The notes below the pieces were generated by a model, which saw only the letters and a list, made by a program, of their open reading frames with translations, was not told the origin of the DNA and made no database searches. Positions 37,953 to 50,500 of a stretch of DNA of 64,000 nt are shown here, one piece after another (position 1 is the first letter of the stretch; the number at the start of each line of letters is the position of its first letter). The position numbers and the translations under genes were made by a program. The stretch comes from Sipunculus nudus (Eukaryota > Annelida > Sipuncula > Golfingiida > Sipunculidae): positions 61,571,676 through 61,635,675 of the forward strand of contig CM049316.1 in the NCBI GenBank assembly GCA_026874595.1, written 5' to 3'.

Positions 37953-40900
37953 TGGTCACTTTACAAATACAATGAGATCCTTGATATCAGGTCAAAGCAC
38001 ACTTTTTCCTCTTTCTCCTGCCAGCCATTAAAGTGGAATACAAGGTCTTTTTAAGAAAATTTTCAATATAATCTAAATCCAATCACTGTCAGAGCCTTGA
38101 AATTAACACAATTTTTTATTATGGATTTTCAAGGATTTTGAAGCATGTTAGAACCCTGCCATCTGATTTTCTTATTTTTCACTTTTTTTCTTAACTTTTT
38201 TTTCCTATTTCATTTATTTTTAACTGAGACACAGTCCTAAGTAATATAAATCTGCTTAAGAGTTATTTATGGATTATTTCAACATACTTAGTGGTTAAGA
38301 ACCCAAATCATGTTATTACCTAAAATAATGAACTGTTATTAAAATAATATTCTCGCTTCAAAATTTGTCACTGTCACAGAAGTGGTATTTTTCATGTCCA
38401 ATATTGCTGCATAAAGTACTGAAAGTTCATCCTAACAAAACTGATGTGAAAACAGAAAGTGAAATCTAAATAAATCTCAATCATGCATGTAAATTACAGA
38501 TGTTTGACAAGAATAAGTGAAATTAACATACATCGGCCATCATGGGTCACTGGGAACTCTAACAATCACACCAGGCATACAGTCCATCTTTCACATACTT
38601 CTAGTTCATGAATCTGTCAATGTGCCAAATTTGACTGATGCCATCCCACTTAGTATTGTACAGTTGGCTGGTTGGGTGTACAGGTAGTCCATTAAAATCA
38701 ATGGTCACTCCTGCAGTTTAAGGTACAGTGGTCATCTTAAATAGCCTTCTATCAGTGTCCATCCACATGACAGGTGTCTATGATATCTGTGGGCGGCATT
38801 ACGGTCAACGATATCTGGAAAAGGATGTCATGGCTGAAGGCCTTGCATTTAATACCAAGCATTTACCAAGGACAGGGTTTCCAATCAAAATTTTAGTCAG
38901 ACCCATAAAAGACTTTGAAGGACCATATTGATCAGGTTTTATAAACTGATCTCCCTAATAGTAAAAAAATTCTGATCAATGTTGTAAACTGCTGATTGAA
39001 AATGTGTTTATGCAGATGACTGATGCTCCAAATTTGTGGATTTAACGGAGATACTGAAGACCACTACATGACAAGACTCCAGGACACCCAGAGCAGAGTG
39101 ATTTGAGAGAAACAATAGGGGATGAAGTTTCCGTCATGCAGCCATGTATTTCAACTTTATACTGGTCAGATAACTTTTAATATTTACCAGCAACGAAGTG
39201 ACAGGTGTGCACAAATGCAAAATTTCAAGGACAGTTTCTGGTTATTTCTTTCCTAAAAAGTCAATGATATTTGCATGTGTACTCAATTCTGCAGTTTTGA
39301 ATTCTTGGACTTTATTCAGGACCCATGTATGGACCCTGCTGCTTGAAAAAATTTAAAAGGTTGTTAATCATAGTTTGAAATTATGAACTGGATAGGTGAG
39401 TGTGTGATTCCAAGTTACAGTAGTAATATAAAAAGCGTCATTTTTATCTTTTAAAAAATTCTGAGACATGCTGATATGTTGGACAATGTGTATTGACCTT
39501 GGGAGAAATGTAAACTTCCCTAACCAGTATTGCTTAATGTCAATCATGACTGTAAATGACTATCAATACAGTTATCATCTGTTTATAAATCAGTATACAT
39601 ATATAGCTTTTCATGCTGTGCTGTTACGTTGAGTTTTGTCTGAAATGTCCTTTTAATCAGAACATATTAAGGCAGAAGCAAAATAAATGTTGAGCAACTA
39701 TGAATGATTATATGGACAAAAATCTGAGTGATCACACATTTAATAAGTAAATTCTAGAAGAATGTTACACTGATAATTACAATTCATGTGTTTATAATGC
39801 TGCACTCCAAAATGTTATTGGCAAAACAAAAATAATATACAGACCAAATTATCAGATCATAACTATACAGGCACAGAGCCAATGTTCAGAAAAGGGGTAA
39901 AGAAAACCTGACAGAAAGTATACAGAGGTCACAATTCCTTGAGGCTGCATTTAACCTGTGTTACCCTAGCATACCCCCCTGCCTGTGTGTGGTGGTGAAC
40001 TGCTTGCAGCAAGTGTTATGCTACTCCTGGAAGAAGCGCCCCGCCCTTGTTTTACTAACTAGTTACACATGCCAGGCACGCCAGTAAGGCATTCAGGTGG
40101 AAAGCATCAGACAAGTGTTGTCCACAGACCTTGAGAGTCATGCCAGTCATGTCTGATTTTTAGAGGAGTTGGGGGTATATTTAGAGACACTGCTTGCTGA
40201 TTGGGTCCTTGAGATCCTTAATATAACAAGAATCTGATCCGCTTATGGCTGGATTTGAGAGTCCTTGTCTTCATTCCACCTGACCCCAATAATAATATAT
40301 TAATCCTACTCAAGGTGCCTTATTATTTGCATCCCTAGATCATTGTAAGTGTCAGATTGTTTTCTAGATAAATGATTGAAATTCCAAAAGAGAGCGCTTA
40401 AAGGGGAAGAAACTTCTGTCAAGGCTGCATGTATTGAATAACATTTGTAAAAAACATAATAAACTTTGAGATGTCTCAAAATACCTGTAAGACCATTCCC
40501 TGGCATTATATACCACGGGACTACACATGGACAGAAATCTGACAGAGTCATCCATCAAAATTCTGATAAGGTTATTACTAATGTAGCCTTGAATATATGA
40601 CCCTTCATGTTTTCAGACTGGACCAATTGTTCCCATTTTAACTGAGTCCTGAAGACAGTCATGCTGAAAAACTGCACTGAAACAACCATCCCTATTACTG
40701 CCAGGGTATTGCTGTACACAGCTTTTAATCATAACATTACAACTTGAATGAGCAAATGTGAATTAAGTAACTAATATGTAAATCCCATTCCTATGGTAAC
40801 CGTTATGGTTTCTTGGGCCTATACAACAAGGCCATCAATCTTCAGACCTACTGAAGATATGCTAATCAGCAAGCAGAATTTCAACAAAAATTTAGGGAGT

Positions 40901-42380
40901 TTTACAAATATACTGAGTTATAACAGCATCTTTTTCACACATGGTAGGTGTCATTAAAAAGTACACAAGAATATTTAAAAGTGGTTCTCATTTATCAGAA
41001 ATGACACGGTACATGTAAGTTGTGAGCCATTGTTAAGCATGAGAAAAAAGTATCTTTCTCTATTTTAACTGCAGTTTCCAATATGGCGTGTGCTGCCATG
41101 CCACTGAAGTGGTTAGTAGGTTCTCTAATCCTCACAGGGGCAAAACTGATAATGAAATGGTATATACTGTTGATATTTAAATAACATGTCTGTTATTACC
41201 TTATTAGGGTGGTTATGTTTTTGGTGGTGTTGGTTTGTCTGTTAGCACCATTATTCAATAAGTTATTAAAAACAGATTTTGATAAACTATGCTTGATATA
41301 GTTCAGCAATGATATAAGGGACAATTGATTAAATTTCCGGGGGTTATCCATGCATAAATAACCTCAGAATGAGTGTTTTATGGGGTTTTATAGCACATTT
41401 ATTTACACAGGGACATAACATTAAGATATGACAATCTTTCAAGTGCGAGTTGTGATGTCACAGAGGACAATGATGTCACGCCACGAGTACATGCCATTTC
41501 CCTGAAAGGTGTCAGTAAATCAACCTACAGCATGGGAGCCTCAGGAAAAATGTTACATTTCAGACAATGCCATGTCGGGGTAGATCTAATGAGCTGCCTT
41601 GGCAGAGGTCTGGACTCTCTGTACACAATTCTAGTACTATGAATAAATTTGAATCAACATAGACCTAATGACATGTATGATAATTCTTTATTAATTAAGC
41701 TTACTGTCATCATGGACAGTTATTGTTTCTACCTCAGTGCTGTTAGTAAAAGCGCATTTACAATTTTTTTGTCCATTGGTGAAAATCAAGAATCAGCGTG
41801 AATATGAAACAGCCACTGTGGCTGTCAAATTATAAACCTGAGTCCAACTCTGTAACCAAGCAACAGTTCTTCAGTCTATATATAGAACAAGGCCATGTCA
41901 CAGATGCCCGATGCTCCAAAATTCTCTTCTTCTGAAAGTCCAGGTGGCTCGACAAGCCGGCAATATTAGCTCCGCCCCCACAAGACCTTTTTCTCACTAT
42001 AACAATTTTCTTCCAAAGCTATTGTGTTTTTCAATATTCCAGTTAAATGAAGTTTTAAATAACTAGGACTCTATTTAACCAGATGCTACCCAATATACAT
42101 TTTGTAAAGTTTTCACATCCAGCATTGTATTCCTATAAATGTGCCTTTGTGCAAGACAAGGAGTAACGTTGAAGTATAGAATTAATCAGTTAATTCTGTT
42201 TTTATTCTGTATATGGACTGAATAAGATGAGAGAAGTTTTAAGAACAATTAAGATACTCACAGACAGAACATAAAATCACAAGATTCATCTCTAAATTTT
42301 CTCAGAATGCAAATGCAGAACACAAACAACCAACCTATGGTCTTTACTCCAAACACTACTACTTTCATTTTTAAATCTTT

Positions 42381-42580
42381 CCATGTTCCCCCTCGATATT
42401 TTCCCCCACGTCCCCTTCAATATTTTCCCCAGGTTCCCCCTCAATATTTCCCCCATGTTCCCTCTAAATATTTTTCCACGTTCCTCTTAAATATATTTCT
42501 ATGATCCACCTATTTATTTCATCATCTTTCCCCTACATATTTTCCCCCTGAATACTTTATCCATGTTCCCTAAATATTTT
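42381..42580. repeat. C/T-rich minisatellite near the 5' end of intron 1
   Basis: About seven or eight diverged units of ~28-30 bp built on CCATGTTCCCCCTCAATATT and TTCCCC. On the gene's sense (minus) strand this gives repeated GGGG/GGGGG runs about 370 bases downstream of the first coding exon. Confidence 0.8.
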
Positions 42581-42948
42581 CATAATGGTCCAGATCATAT
42601 TTAATTGATTTTTTTTTAAATTTCAGGATGTATTACTCTGTAATTTATTTTGAATCCCAGTTGAGAATGGCAGAATGGCAAAAAAAGTTGATAGACTGTC
42701 AGAGATGCGCTGTTATGTGCCCACTTTATACATGTTTAACACTTCTGGAATATTCCTAGCCCCCTATATATAAAGAACACCTGAAATTTTATCATATGGT
42801 TACCATTTATAAGCTATATTCCAATGGCGCAAAAAGCCTTTATAAACATTTGCTCTGAATTTTTTTTTAACTAACTTATGATTGTGTTTCAATTAAAAGT
42901 GCTACCTTGAGGCCAAGTTCCAGCCTTTAAACAAAAGTTTATACTCAC

Positions 42949-43113
42949 AGGGACATCAAAGCTTTGATATTCCCCCAGAATCCAGCTCCTCCTGGCCTCT
43001 CGTTTGAGATGGTGATACAGATCATGATTTCTCATCGTCACCTCATTAAAAAGCTCCTGCTTAGAGGTTCTATCCCTACGCAGCTCCTCCAAGGAGCCGC
43101 ACTCACGCAACAT
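42949..43113 (-). CDS. First coding exon of a Sec14-domain gene (residues 1-55)
   Basis: The exon opens with ATG at 43113-43111. An in-frame TAA lies 14 codons upstream (43155-43153) with no ATG between, which supports this start if the 5' UTR is contiguous. It encodes 55 residues, very rich in charged side chains (several Glu-Glu, Arg-Arg and Lys-Arg pairs), predicted by eye to be helical, ending ...YQSFDVP. It ends in phase 0 at a good donor, CCT|GTGAGTAT (intron from 42948 downwards). The next recognised exon, 22.4 kb away at 20509, also starts in phase 0, so the two join in frame. I do not recognise this N-terminus as a known domain. An AG at the end of TGTTACAG, about 20 bases before the ATG, could be a splice acceptor, so a separate 5' UTR exon is possible. 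Coding character rests on composition, frame and splice consistency, not on homology. Confidence 0.72.
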
Positions 43114-44279
43114 CGTGCAAATAAAATGACTGTAACAGCACCTTTGAATGATTTAATCCACCCGCAGAATTATGCTCCAACATGAACTCAAGTTTACCAA
43201 GAAACCAACACCGATGATGTATGACTGTATAGATGTATAAATCCACTGTGTATCCACTTTTCCGCTACTTTATCAACAACCATATATTTATATATATATA
43301 TCACTTCCTACTTATAACAGGCCCTATGTTGGGCTAATCATAATCACCACAAATACCAGAAATTACATTAAGAATCTTCGTTTTCTCACACAGGCCTGAA
43401 TTAACACAATTCTGCCAAAGATAGGTCACATGACCAAACCACAAACTGGATCAGCTTGGGTCAGCTGGCGTTATTTCTGTATCTTGAGCCAATCAGTAAC
43501 AGATCTGCCAGTTAATTGGCCATCAAAGTTCCTGGTTTTTCCAGGCAGGCCTGAACTAACAGCTGTATAACCATAAGCTTGTAATCCTAGAGGAGAGGCT
43601 GGAGAATCCCCTATCCTAAAGCCTGGGTATTATAATCATCAGAGCTGTTACACAAGTCTTTGTGATCATGTCCGTATGCAGTTATCCCACATCCATTTAA
43701 TTCATCCGGGATTACCAGCACCATAGCCGGATGTCAACAGGTAGATCACTGTAATCTATAAAACTGTATCATCCTCCACAGTTCAGAACTCAAGCAGTAC
43801 ACAGGAGTTTGTAAGTTTAAATTCAGCCTGGGTTTCTGATTCTCCAGCCATAAACAGCAGGCTGGCTCAGTACAGGCTGGGCTGGTGCTGGTCTGTGTTC
43901 ATTACTGGAGTCACCCTTACTCAAGCAGAGCTCAGGGCCAGGGTGAGATATGTAAGGTCAATCAGGTGCATCAAGGGTTATCTACTCCAGCACTGCGCCA
44001 GCTTTCAACAGGCTGTTCCTAATCTGAGTCATGTTCTGGCTACAGCAGTCAGTTGACAGCCACCATTGCTAGACTTACAAAAGAACTTATAATGCTACAA
44101 AGAACTGATACTGTACACAAGTTCTTAAGGAATCAAAAGTGCTAAAGAACGGATCATGCATTCTTTGATATCCAACAGAATTTGAAAGTAAATTCACACC
44201 AAAAGAGGTGCAAGACATTTGGTCTGAGTGCACATATAGCTGTTGTGATAAAATAAAATATTCAATGTGTTGTGTTGTA

Positions 44280-44299
44280 TTTTTTTTTTTTTTTTTTTT
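44280..44299. repeat. Poly-T run (20 T)
   Basis: A homopolymer in AT-rich DNA with no attached retroposon body recognised. Confidence 0.9.
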
Positions 44300-46144
44300 G
44301 CAATTTCTGCATAGACAAATCAAGTTTTTTTTAAAAGAAATTAGACTTTGGTTCTACTTTCTACAACATAATAGTGGAAATACATTAACAAGGAAACTTA
44401 GGTATAAAAAGTTGCTAATTTTTTTTATTAAATGTAGAAAATAATTGTGAGACAAAAAGATAGATTTTAAAATAAAATCTATCATGTTCAAAGTAGCTCA
44501 GATAAAACTTCATAAAAATAAACAGGTTACATGATTCTTATTTACTTATGCATATAAAAATTAAAACTTACCCATTATATATACAAGCCACCTACCTTTA
44601 ATAAATGAAGCATCCCAGAAGTTCTCAGATTTGAACCTTAACACTTATTCCCAGCAGATGACTACCTGAACATTAGCAAGGTGTGGACTGTTAATATAGG
44701 TATCTCCTAATAAACCAAGCATCCCATAATTAACCTATGATGCAAACCCACCTGGAATGAAGTATATCACACAGCATCCTTTAAAATTTGTTTCTCACCC
44801 TGCCTTTGGGAGCAGGAAATGAATTTTTATTCCATGACATAGCACTAATATATGTCACCAAGTTGTCATCACATGATAAAACTTAAATAACTGTATGTCA
44901 GAATTATAGCCCCTTGCAGATTCAGTAATGAATACAATAACATTTTTAAGCACTAGTTATATATTATCAATTATATATAAGGAAATTATCACTGAATTAT
45001 ATGCAATGGAGTTATTTATAGCACTTTTGGTCCTGGTTTCTGAGAACTGTTCATATTTTAAACTTAGATATGGTGGTCCTACTGGCAGAATTGTCAGTTG
45101 ATTGCCCCAAGATTCTGAGAAACTTTCATTTACATGATCAATATAGGGGATGTTACAGTACAAGAGAACCCATGACAACAGATATCCAAATTTATATGTT
45201 GGTTTCCTGAAATAAGTGCCATTGATCAGGCAATGATGATGGTATGTTGTGTAACTTAAATATTGTTGTACTTTTAGGACTTCCAAGGTGGTTGATGAAA
45301 TCAAATTCACTGCTCCTCAAGTTGTCCGTATTTGTGATTTATTAATTTAAAATTAGTCACTCGTTCAACATGAGAATGAAAGAGTGTGTAAAAATATATA
45401 ACTAAAGGTATCAATGAAACTGTGATTTAGTAATCAATTTTATCATGAGATTTATCCTAAAGATAAATCCTTACAAAATAAAATTCCATGCTATCATCTA
45501 TTTTACCTTCAAATGCAAAATTATCTAATAAGCACACCCTTAATGGCTCCATCCATAAAATCTGACCAGTACTAAACATGTAAAAACCTTGAGCCCGGGT
45601 ATAATTAGATTGTAATTATTATTTAAATAATTATAATTAGACTGCATGACTATTTTCTAATATTTCATAACAGAAAATTGTAAAGACAGGATCAACCATT
45701 TATGTAAAGTCCTGATATCACAGGTACCATATACTATATAAAGTACTTATGCTGTTGCTATGAATAAAAAAAGATGATGCCATGGCAATGCTGTATCCAT
45801 GGCAACTTGTTCACTCTGGTGACATCATTCGTCCTATCAGGTGACCCTGTCACACCCATCATCATGTGACTCAAGGACCATCTTAACTTGTACATATATA
45901 AATATCTGCAAGATTATCTGCTCTGGGCTGTTTCTGACCTATTTTTTGGAAATCCCCTAACAGCTGGGGAGGCGGAAGAGATGTGAAAAGAAAACACTGT
46001 GGGTGCTAAAGCTTATGGCATGTCAGTTCCAGAGGAAAGTGAAATTGTCCTAGGGGGATGATGTTGATGGGTTTAGACAGGATGTGTAGCCTAACTGAAC
46101 TATGTAAATGAATATACACAATTCTCTAAGGCACTCTGTATTAG

Positions 46145-46395
46145 GCTAAGATTCCTTATGTATGTAATGGGATCCTGCATGCAGAATGCCGAATATAATT
46201 GGTATTGACTAATAAATAAGGTGTTTCCATATAAATGTGCACATCCAGCTTGCAGAATGCATATCAGGCAAAAATATTGCAATGTGTAGCAATTTTATCT
46301 CAGAGCGAAACATACATAATAGCATGTTGATATGCCGGGATATATATGAAATCCCTCAACATGCATTCCGCAAGCTCTACATAAGGAATCTTAGC
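46145..46395. mobile_element. Foldback element with perfect 18-bp terminal inverted repeats
   Basis: GCTAAGATTCCTTATGTA at 46145-46162 is the exact reverse complement of 46378-46395. Interior copies of a GCTTGCAGAATGCAT-like motif (near 46175, 46248) and its inverse (ATGCATTCCGCAAGC near 46359) give further self-complementarity. TTA flanks both sides if one base of slack is allowed at the left, a possible 3-bp duplication. Non-coding. Confidence 0.72.
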
Positions 46396-47015
46396 TTAAA
46401 AGTCAATAAGACAAGTCCCCAAGGCATATGGTGAAATGATAACAGAATCATGGAAGTAAACCATTATAGATCACAGAGTATTTGGTAAAAACCATAGGAG
46501 ATGTTTTCCATTGGTCCACAGATTAACTTTGCCAACCAAAAAAATGTGGGTCACTATATATTACCTTTATACTTTTGTGTAATGCTAATTATATACTACT
46601 ACTTATAATTAACAACAATGGGGAGATGCCAGTACCCAAGGGTACAATGGACATATATTTATTGCTTAATCAATACATCAGAACTTACATGTCACAAATA
46701 AATTTGACAATTCTTTACTCTTTTGACTGCAAAATATTCATAAGGTATATCAGTAAATACCAGAATTTGTATATCAGAATTGTGGATTCAGGTATATCAG
46801 TTAATAGTAGGTGCTAGAGTTCATTCCTTATATCAAGGATATATAAATATAACCACTGTAAATATATGCACAACATAGGTCTACAATCATTAATTATTCT
46901 GAATGTGGGTATGATCATTAAAACATTCTCTGCATGTGCACATGCCATACCAACTGAAAGTGTAATATATCAACATGAAAGACTGAGGCCTTCTATACCG
47001 GGAATTAAATACACA

Positions 47016-47050
47016 CAGTAAACACTGTGTTTACGATGCAGTGTTTACTG
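47016..47050. repeat. 12-bp perfect inverted repeat containing forkhead-like sites
   Basis: CAGTAAACACTG (47016-47027) and CAGTGTTTACTG (47039-47050) are exact reverse complements. GTAAACA or its complement occurs three times within these 35 bases, matching the forkhead (FOX) core. Any regulatory role is inference. Confidence 0.55.
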
Positions 47051-47151
47051 ACAGGGAGTGGCATCAGAGATGCAGGGGGAGGCGTATCCCTCCCTCGGAG
47101 ATCATGAGATGAAGTGGATGTACCTGGTGGTGAATCTGTAATTTCAGCATA

Positions 47152-47532
47152 CAGTAGAGCTTTGTTTATCTGAAAAGCTTAGAGACAGGGTTTTGTTCAG
47201 ATAAACAATTGTTTGGATAAACAATTCTACATGCTTCACCTTGATTGCCAACCTGATGCTGACCACCAGAGTTTACCAGAGATTGACAGACATGAATTAA
47301 TGAAGCTAGTCCAAAATAAATGTTTGCAACAGTATTTATGTTAGGTTTTCCATCAATTAATTCAATTATCATGTAAAAAACAATGAAATTATTGCTTACT
47401 GGCCCTGGAAAATATATTTTAATATACTGTTGAATATTTTTTTTTCATTTAAACACATAAACGGTCAAAATTTTAATTCTTACTTTTCAATTTTGAATAA
47501 ACAATTTTATTCAGATAAACCACACTCTACTG
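47152..47532. mobile_element. Pogo/Tigger-like MITE with TA duplication
   Basis: The left end is TA|CAGTAGAGCTTTGTTTATCT. The complement of the right end is TA|CAGTAGAGTGTGGTTTATCT. The inverted repeats are ~23 bp with a few mismatches and TA flanks both ends (47150-47151, 47533-47534). CAGTAGA ends with a TA target are typical of pogo/Tigger elements. At 381 bp it cannot encode a transposase. Repeated GATAAACAATT segments occur inside. Confidence 0.82.
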
Positions 47533-50500
47533 TATAAGGTTGTAGATGCTGATACTAGTGTACAAATAAACAAACTACAGAGCACTCCCAGAATCCATAA
47601 CTATACTCATACGAGACAAGTTTTGAATAATAAAATAGCATATTTGGTTTATCTAAAATGTGAAAGTTTACTTGACCTGTTTCCCTTATGGTACCAGATT
47701 TTTTATAACAGCAATGTAGCGCTTGATCAAGACTAATCTTCAAAACTTTAAACAGACAAAATGGTCTTACATCATAATATACATTGATACTGTACATCTC
47801 CCTAATAGTACCAGCATTTTCCACAAGGTGTCACAAAAAGTAGTAGATCATCCTGAGAAGACAGATGTTCACACAGGTGTTATGATCATCTTTTAACTCT
47901 ACTTAACTTATCTTTGCCCAATGACCCATCTGTTTACAATTTTTTTTAAAATGAAATTTGTCATTTTTTTATACTTGCTACATACCAGTATATATTCAGA
48001 CAACTAAACAGACAAACAGAGAGAGAGAGGCAAGGGGGCAGATATGGTTAAAGAACAATATATAATCTCACTGGTAGACCTTTTAAAGGGTTATAAATAA
48101 GTCCCACATGTTACATATGAGCTATCTGTGGGGATCTGTGTTAATTAGCTTTTACCAGTTACTAAATGTATTTATAAATAAATGATGAATTGTACTGGCT
48201 AAATTAATAAATATAATGTTCTGTAACATATTGAAATATAATTAATTATAAATATACATTATTCTAACCCTTTTCAATAATATGAGGAGAAAATACAAAT
48301 CAATTTTAATACATGTAATTATGAAAACTATATAATTCTTATATACATCAGATGTAATAATTAAAAAATAAGTATAAATACAGCACTAATTAACCAGCAT
48401 TGTACCTACCTACTTATCCCAGCTAGACACAGGTATATCCATATATCCAAAGGCTATAACCTCATACCTTCAGGTATATATCCTGACATATATGAATACT
48501 TCCTATAAGTGAGTTGTCCAACAAAGAATTGACAATGCTTGTGATCAACAATATCCTAAATGTACACAAAAACACAGGTAAGCCAGGATAAATCAGAGAT
48601 ATGACCGAAAACTGCTCACTGTGCCGTCACTGGGGGTTTACTGATTACCTGAAGACAGATATTGTCCTCACGGACCTGTGATAAGTTTATCATGGTTATG
48701 TTATCAGTAAAGTCACTGGTGTCTTTCATGTGCCGTTATCCTGAGTTGGGTGTGTACTGATAGGTGGTCAAGGTGTTTTTCGCAGCAGTTAATGTATTAC
48801 ATCAATACTGGATTCCTGATCACGTGAGGTTTATTAAGGGTAAATGTCATCCCAGCTTTGTACTTCATCTTTTCACCTGTGGTGTATCTTGTCCACAGGT
48901 ATCTAACCTACCATATATGTTTTGTATATATGACCATGCTTTCAAAAATGTGATCCCCATCTTTTAAACCAAGCATTAATAAAAACACAGCTACAGTAGT
49001 ATTATGACAGATTCACAGATTATATGTGGTCAGTACAATATATGCAAGGTATGATAAATCATTTTTGTGCAGCACATGCCAAAATTCATGCCTATATATG
49101 ACCTACTTCTGTGAGGTCAGCAAAAATGGATGGCCATATTTGAAGCAGTGGTTGACATGAAATGACTCTCAAAGACAATTATTATACATTGTTATCTAAT
49201 ATAACAAAGACTATGAACAATGTATGGTATGTACAATATCTGCACTCCGGGAAGTATCTGCATACAAGGTGATTGATATAACAAGTGGTGGAGAGATTAG
49301 TGGAGTTAAACAAATTCTGGTACCCGGCAACTTGCAAGAACCTGTACACTTCAATGACTCTTTTTGGTGCCAGCAATATACTAGAGTCATAAAACAGTCC
49401 ATGCTGCCTGGCAACGTAGTTGTCTCAGAAGACATTTAAAGAAAGGTCATGCAGAAAAACTACATCTCAGGGAAGGAAAAAAGCCATAAGTTGTGACCTA
49501 GTACATTTAAATGTCCGGTATGTAACATAAGTCTAAGGATTAAATACAAACTTTCTTATTTCAGACAGGTTGTCCAAAACATCATTTACAGATGCTTTAG
49601 ATTTCAAGTCTTATTATTAAAGTTTAATGAATTAGCTGAATAAGATGAAAATCCAATTTTGAAAGTTGCAACAACCCTAAATGAAAGGAATTACCATAAA
49701 CACTATAAAGAAATTAAATACACGTTATAGCACCCATAGTCCACATTTAAGTGATCTTGGAACTCGAGCAACCTCCATAAATCAGCCATCCTCTAAACAG
49801 AAGATACATCAATCAAGAGAGGGATGACATCTTTTTTTTCCAAACCTATTTTGTGCTAAAGGTAGAAAAAATGACAGCCAATAAGAGCTGTAACAGTAAG
49901 TATTACAGCCTCATGCCACTCCTATACATTCATATTTTTTAATGATATTCAGCGCTGACACTTATATTGTAACACTAGACATTTTGACTTTATACTAGAC
50001 TTGGAGTTATCAATTAATATATATGTACCATTTACACACTACTTTGAGGAAGATAATTTAGGAGGGAAATGTATCTAAGGTCCATTAATGCTATGAAAGC
50101 TACTTGAGATTCACTGCTATAAACAAAAGAAAGAAAGAAAGGAAATCTATCAAACACCTTGTCTCTTATATAACAACTTTTTTCCTTTATATAAATAATA
50201 AAATTTACCTTATGTCAACACTGAAACCCTACATAATCATGAGGTTGAAGACAGCCCTTATAAACTTATCACTGGACCAAGTGATCCGTCAAAGCTGAAA
50301 CATATTTCATTCCTACCAATTAAGATAAATAAACTTAAATGAATAACCTGGTCTCACATACTAACAGCATTTTCCCATAACATCCCACCTTCCTATAAAT
50401 AATTAATTTTGTCTAGCAATATGCTCTCCTGACAAATATACCTGAGTCGTATGGTCCTCAGACTAAGTTTTCTGCAAAGTTAACCAATGTATGTGTATAT

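Larger units (their letters stand above)
20510..42948 (-). other. Intron 1 of the Sec14-domain gene (22.4 kb)
   Basis: It is bounded on the minus strand by donor GTGAGT at 42948 and acceptor TTTTCAG at 20510. The exons either side are both phase 0. It contains the nested Helentron-like elements (25-33 kb), further copies at 33.5-34.2 and 35.9-36.7 kb, a MITE, simple repeats and a G/C-rich minisatellite near its 5' end. Between 20.6 and 24.4 kb, and between 37.9 and 42.3 kb, I see nothing but AT-rich unique-looking DNA. The open frame 34307-34714 (135 codons, plus strand) shows no coding character. Confidence 0.7.

Noticed and set aside
44957-45310. 117-codon open frame on the minus strand
   Set aside because: AT-rich, Ile/Tyr/Ser-rich translation typical of non-coding DNA, with no acceptor or donor that would make it an exon.
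49182-49439. Overlapping open frames on both strands with protein-like words
   Set aside because: Three frames are open together, no splice context supports any of them and no family is recognised. A protein search would settle it.
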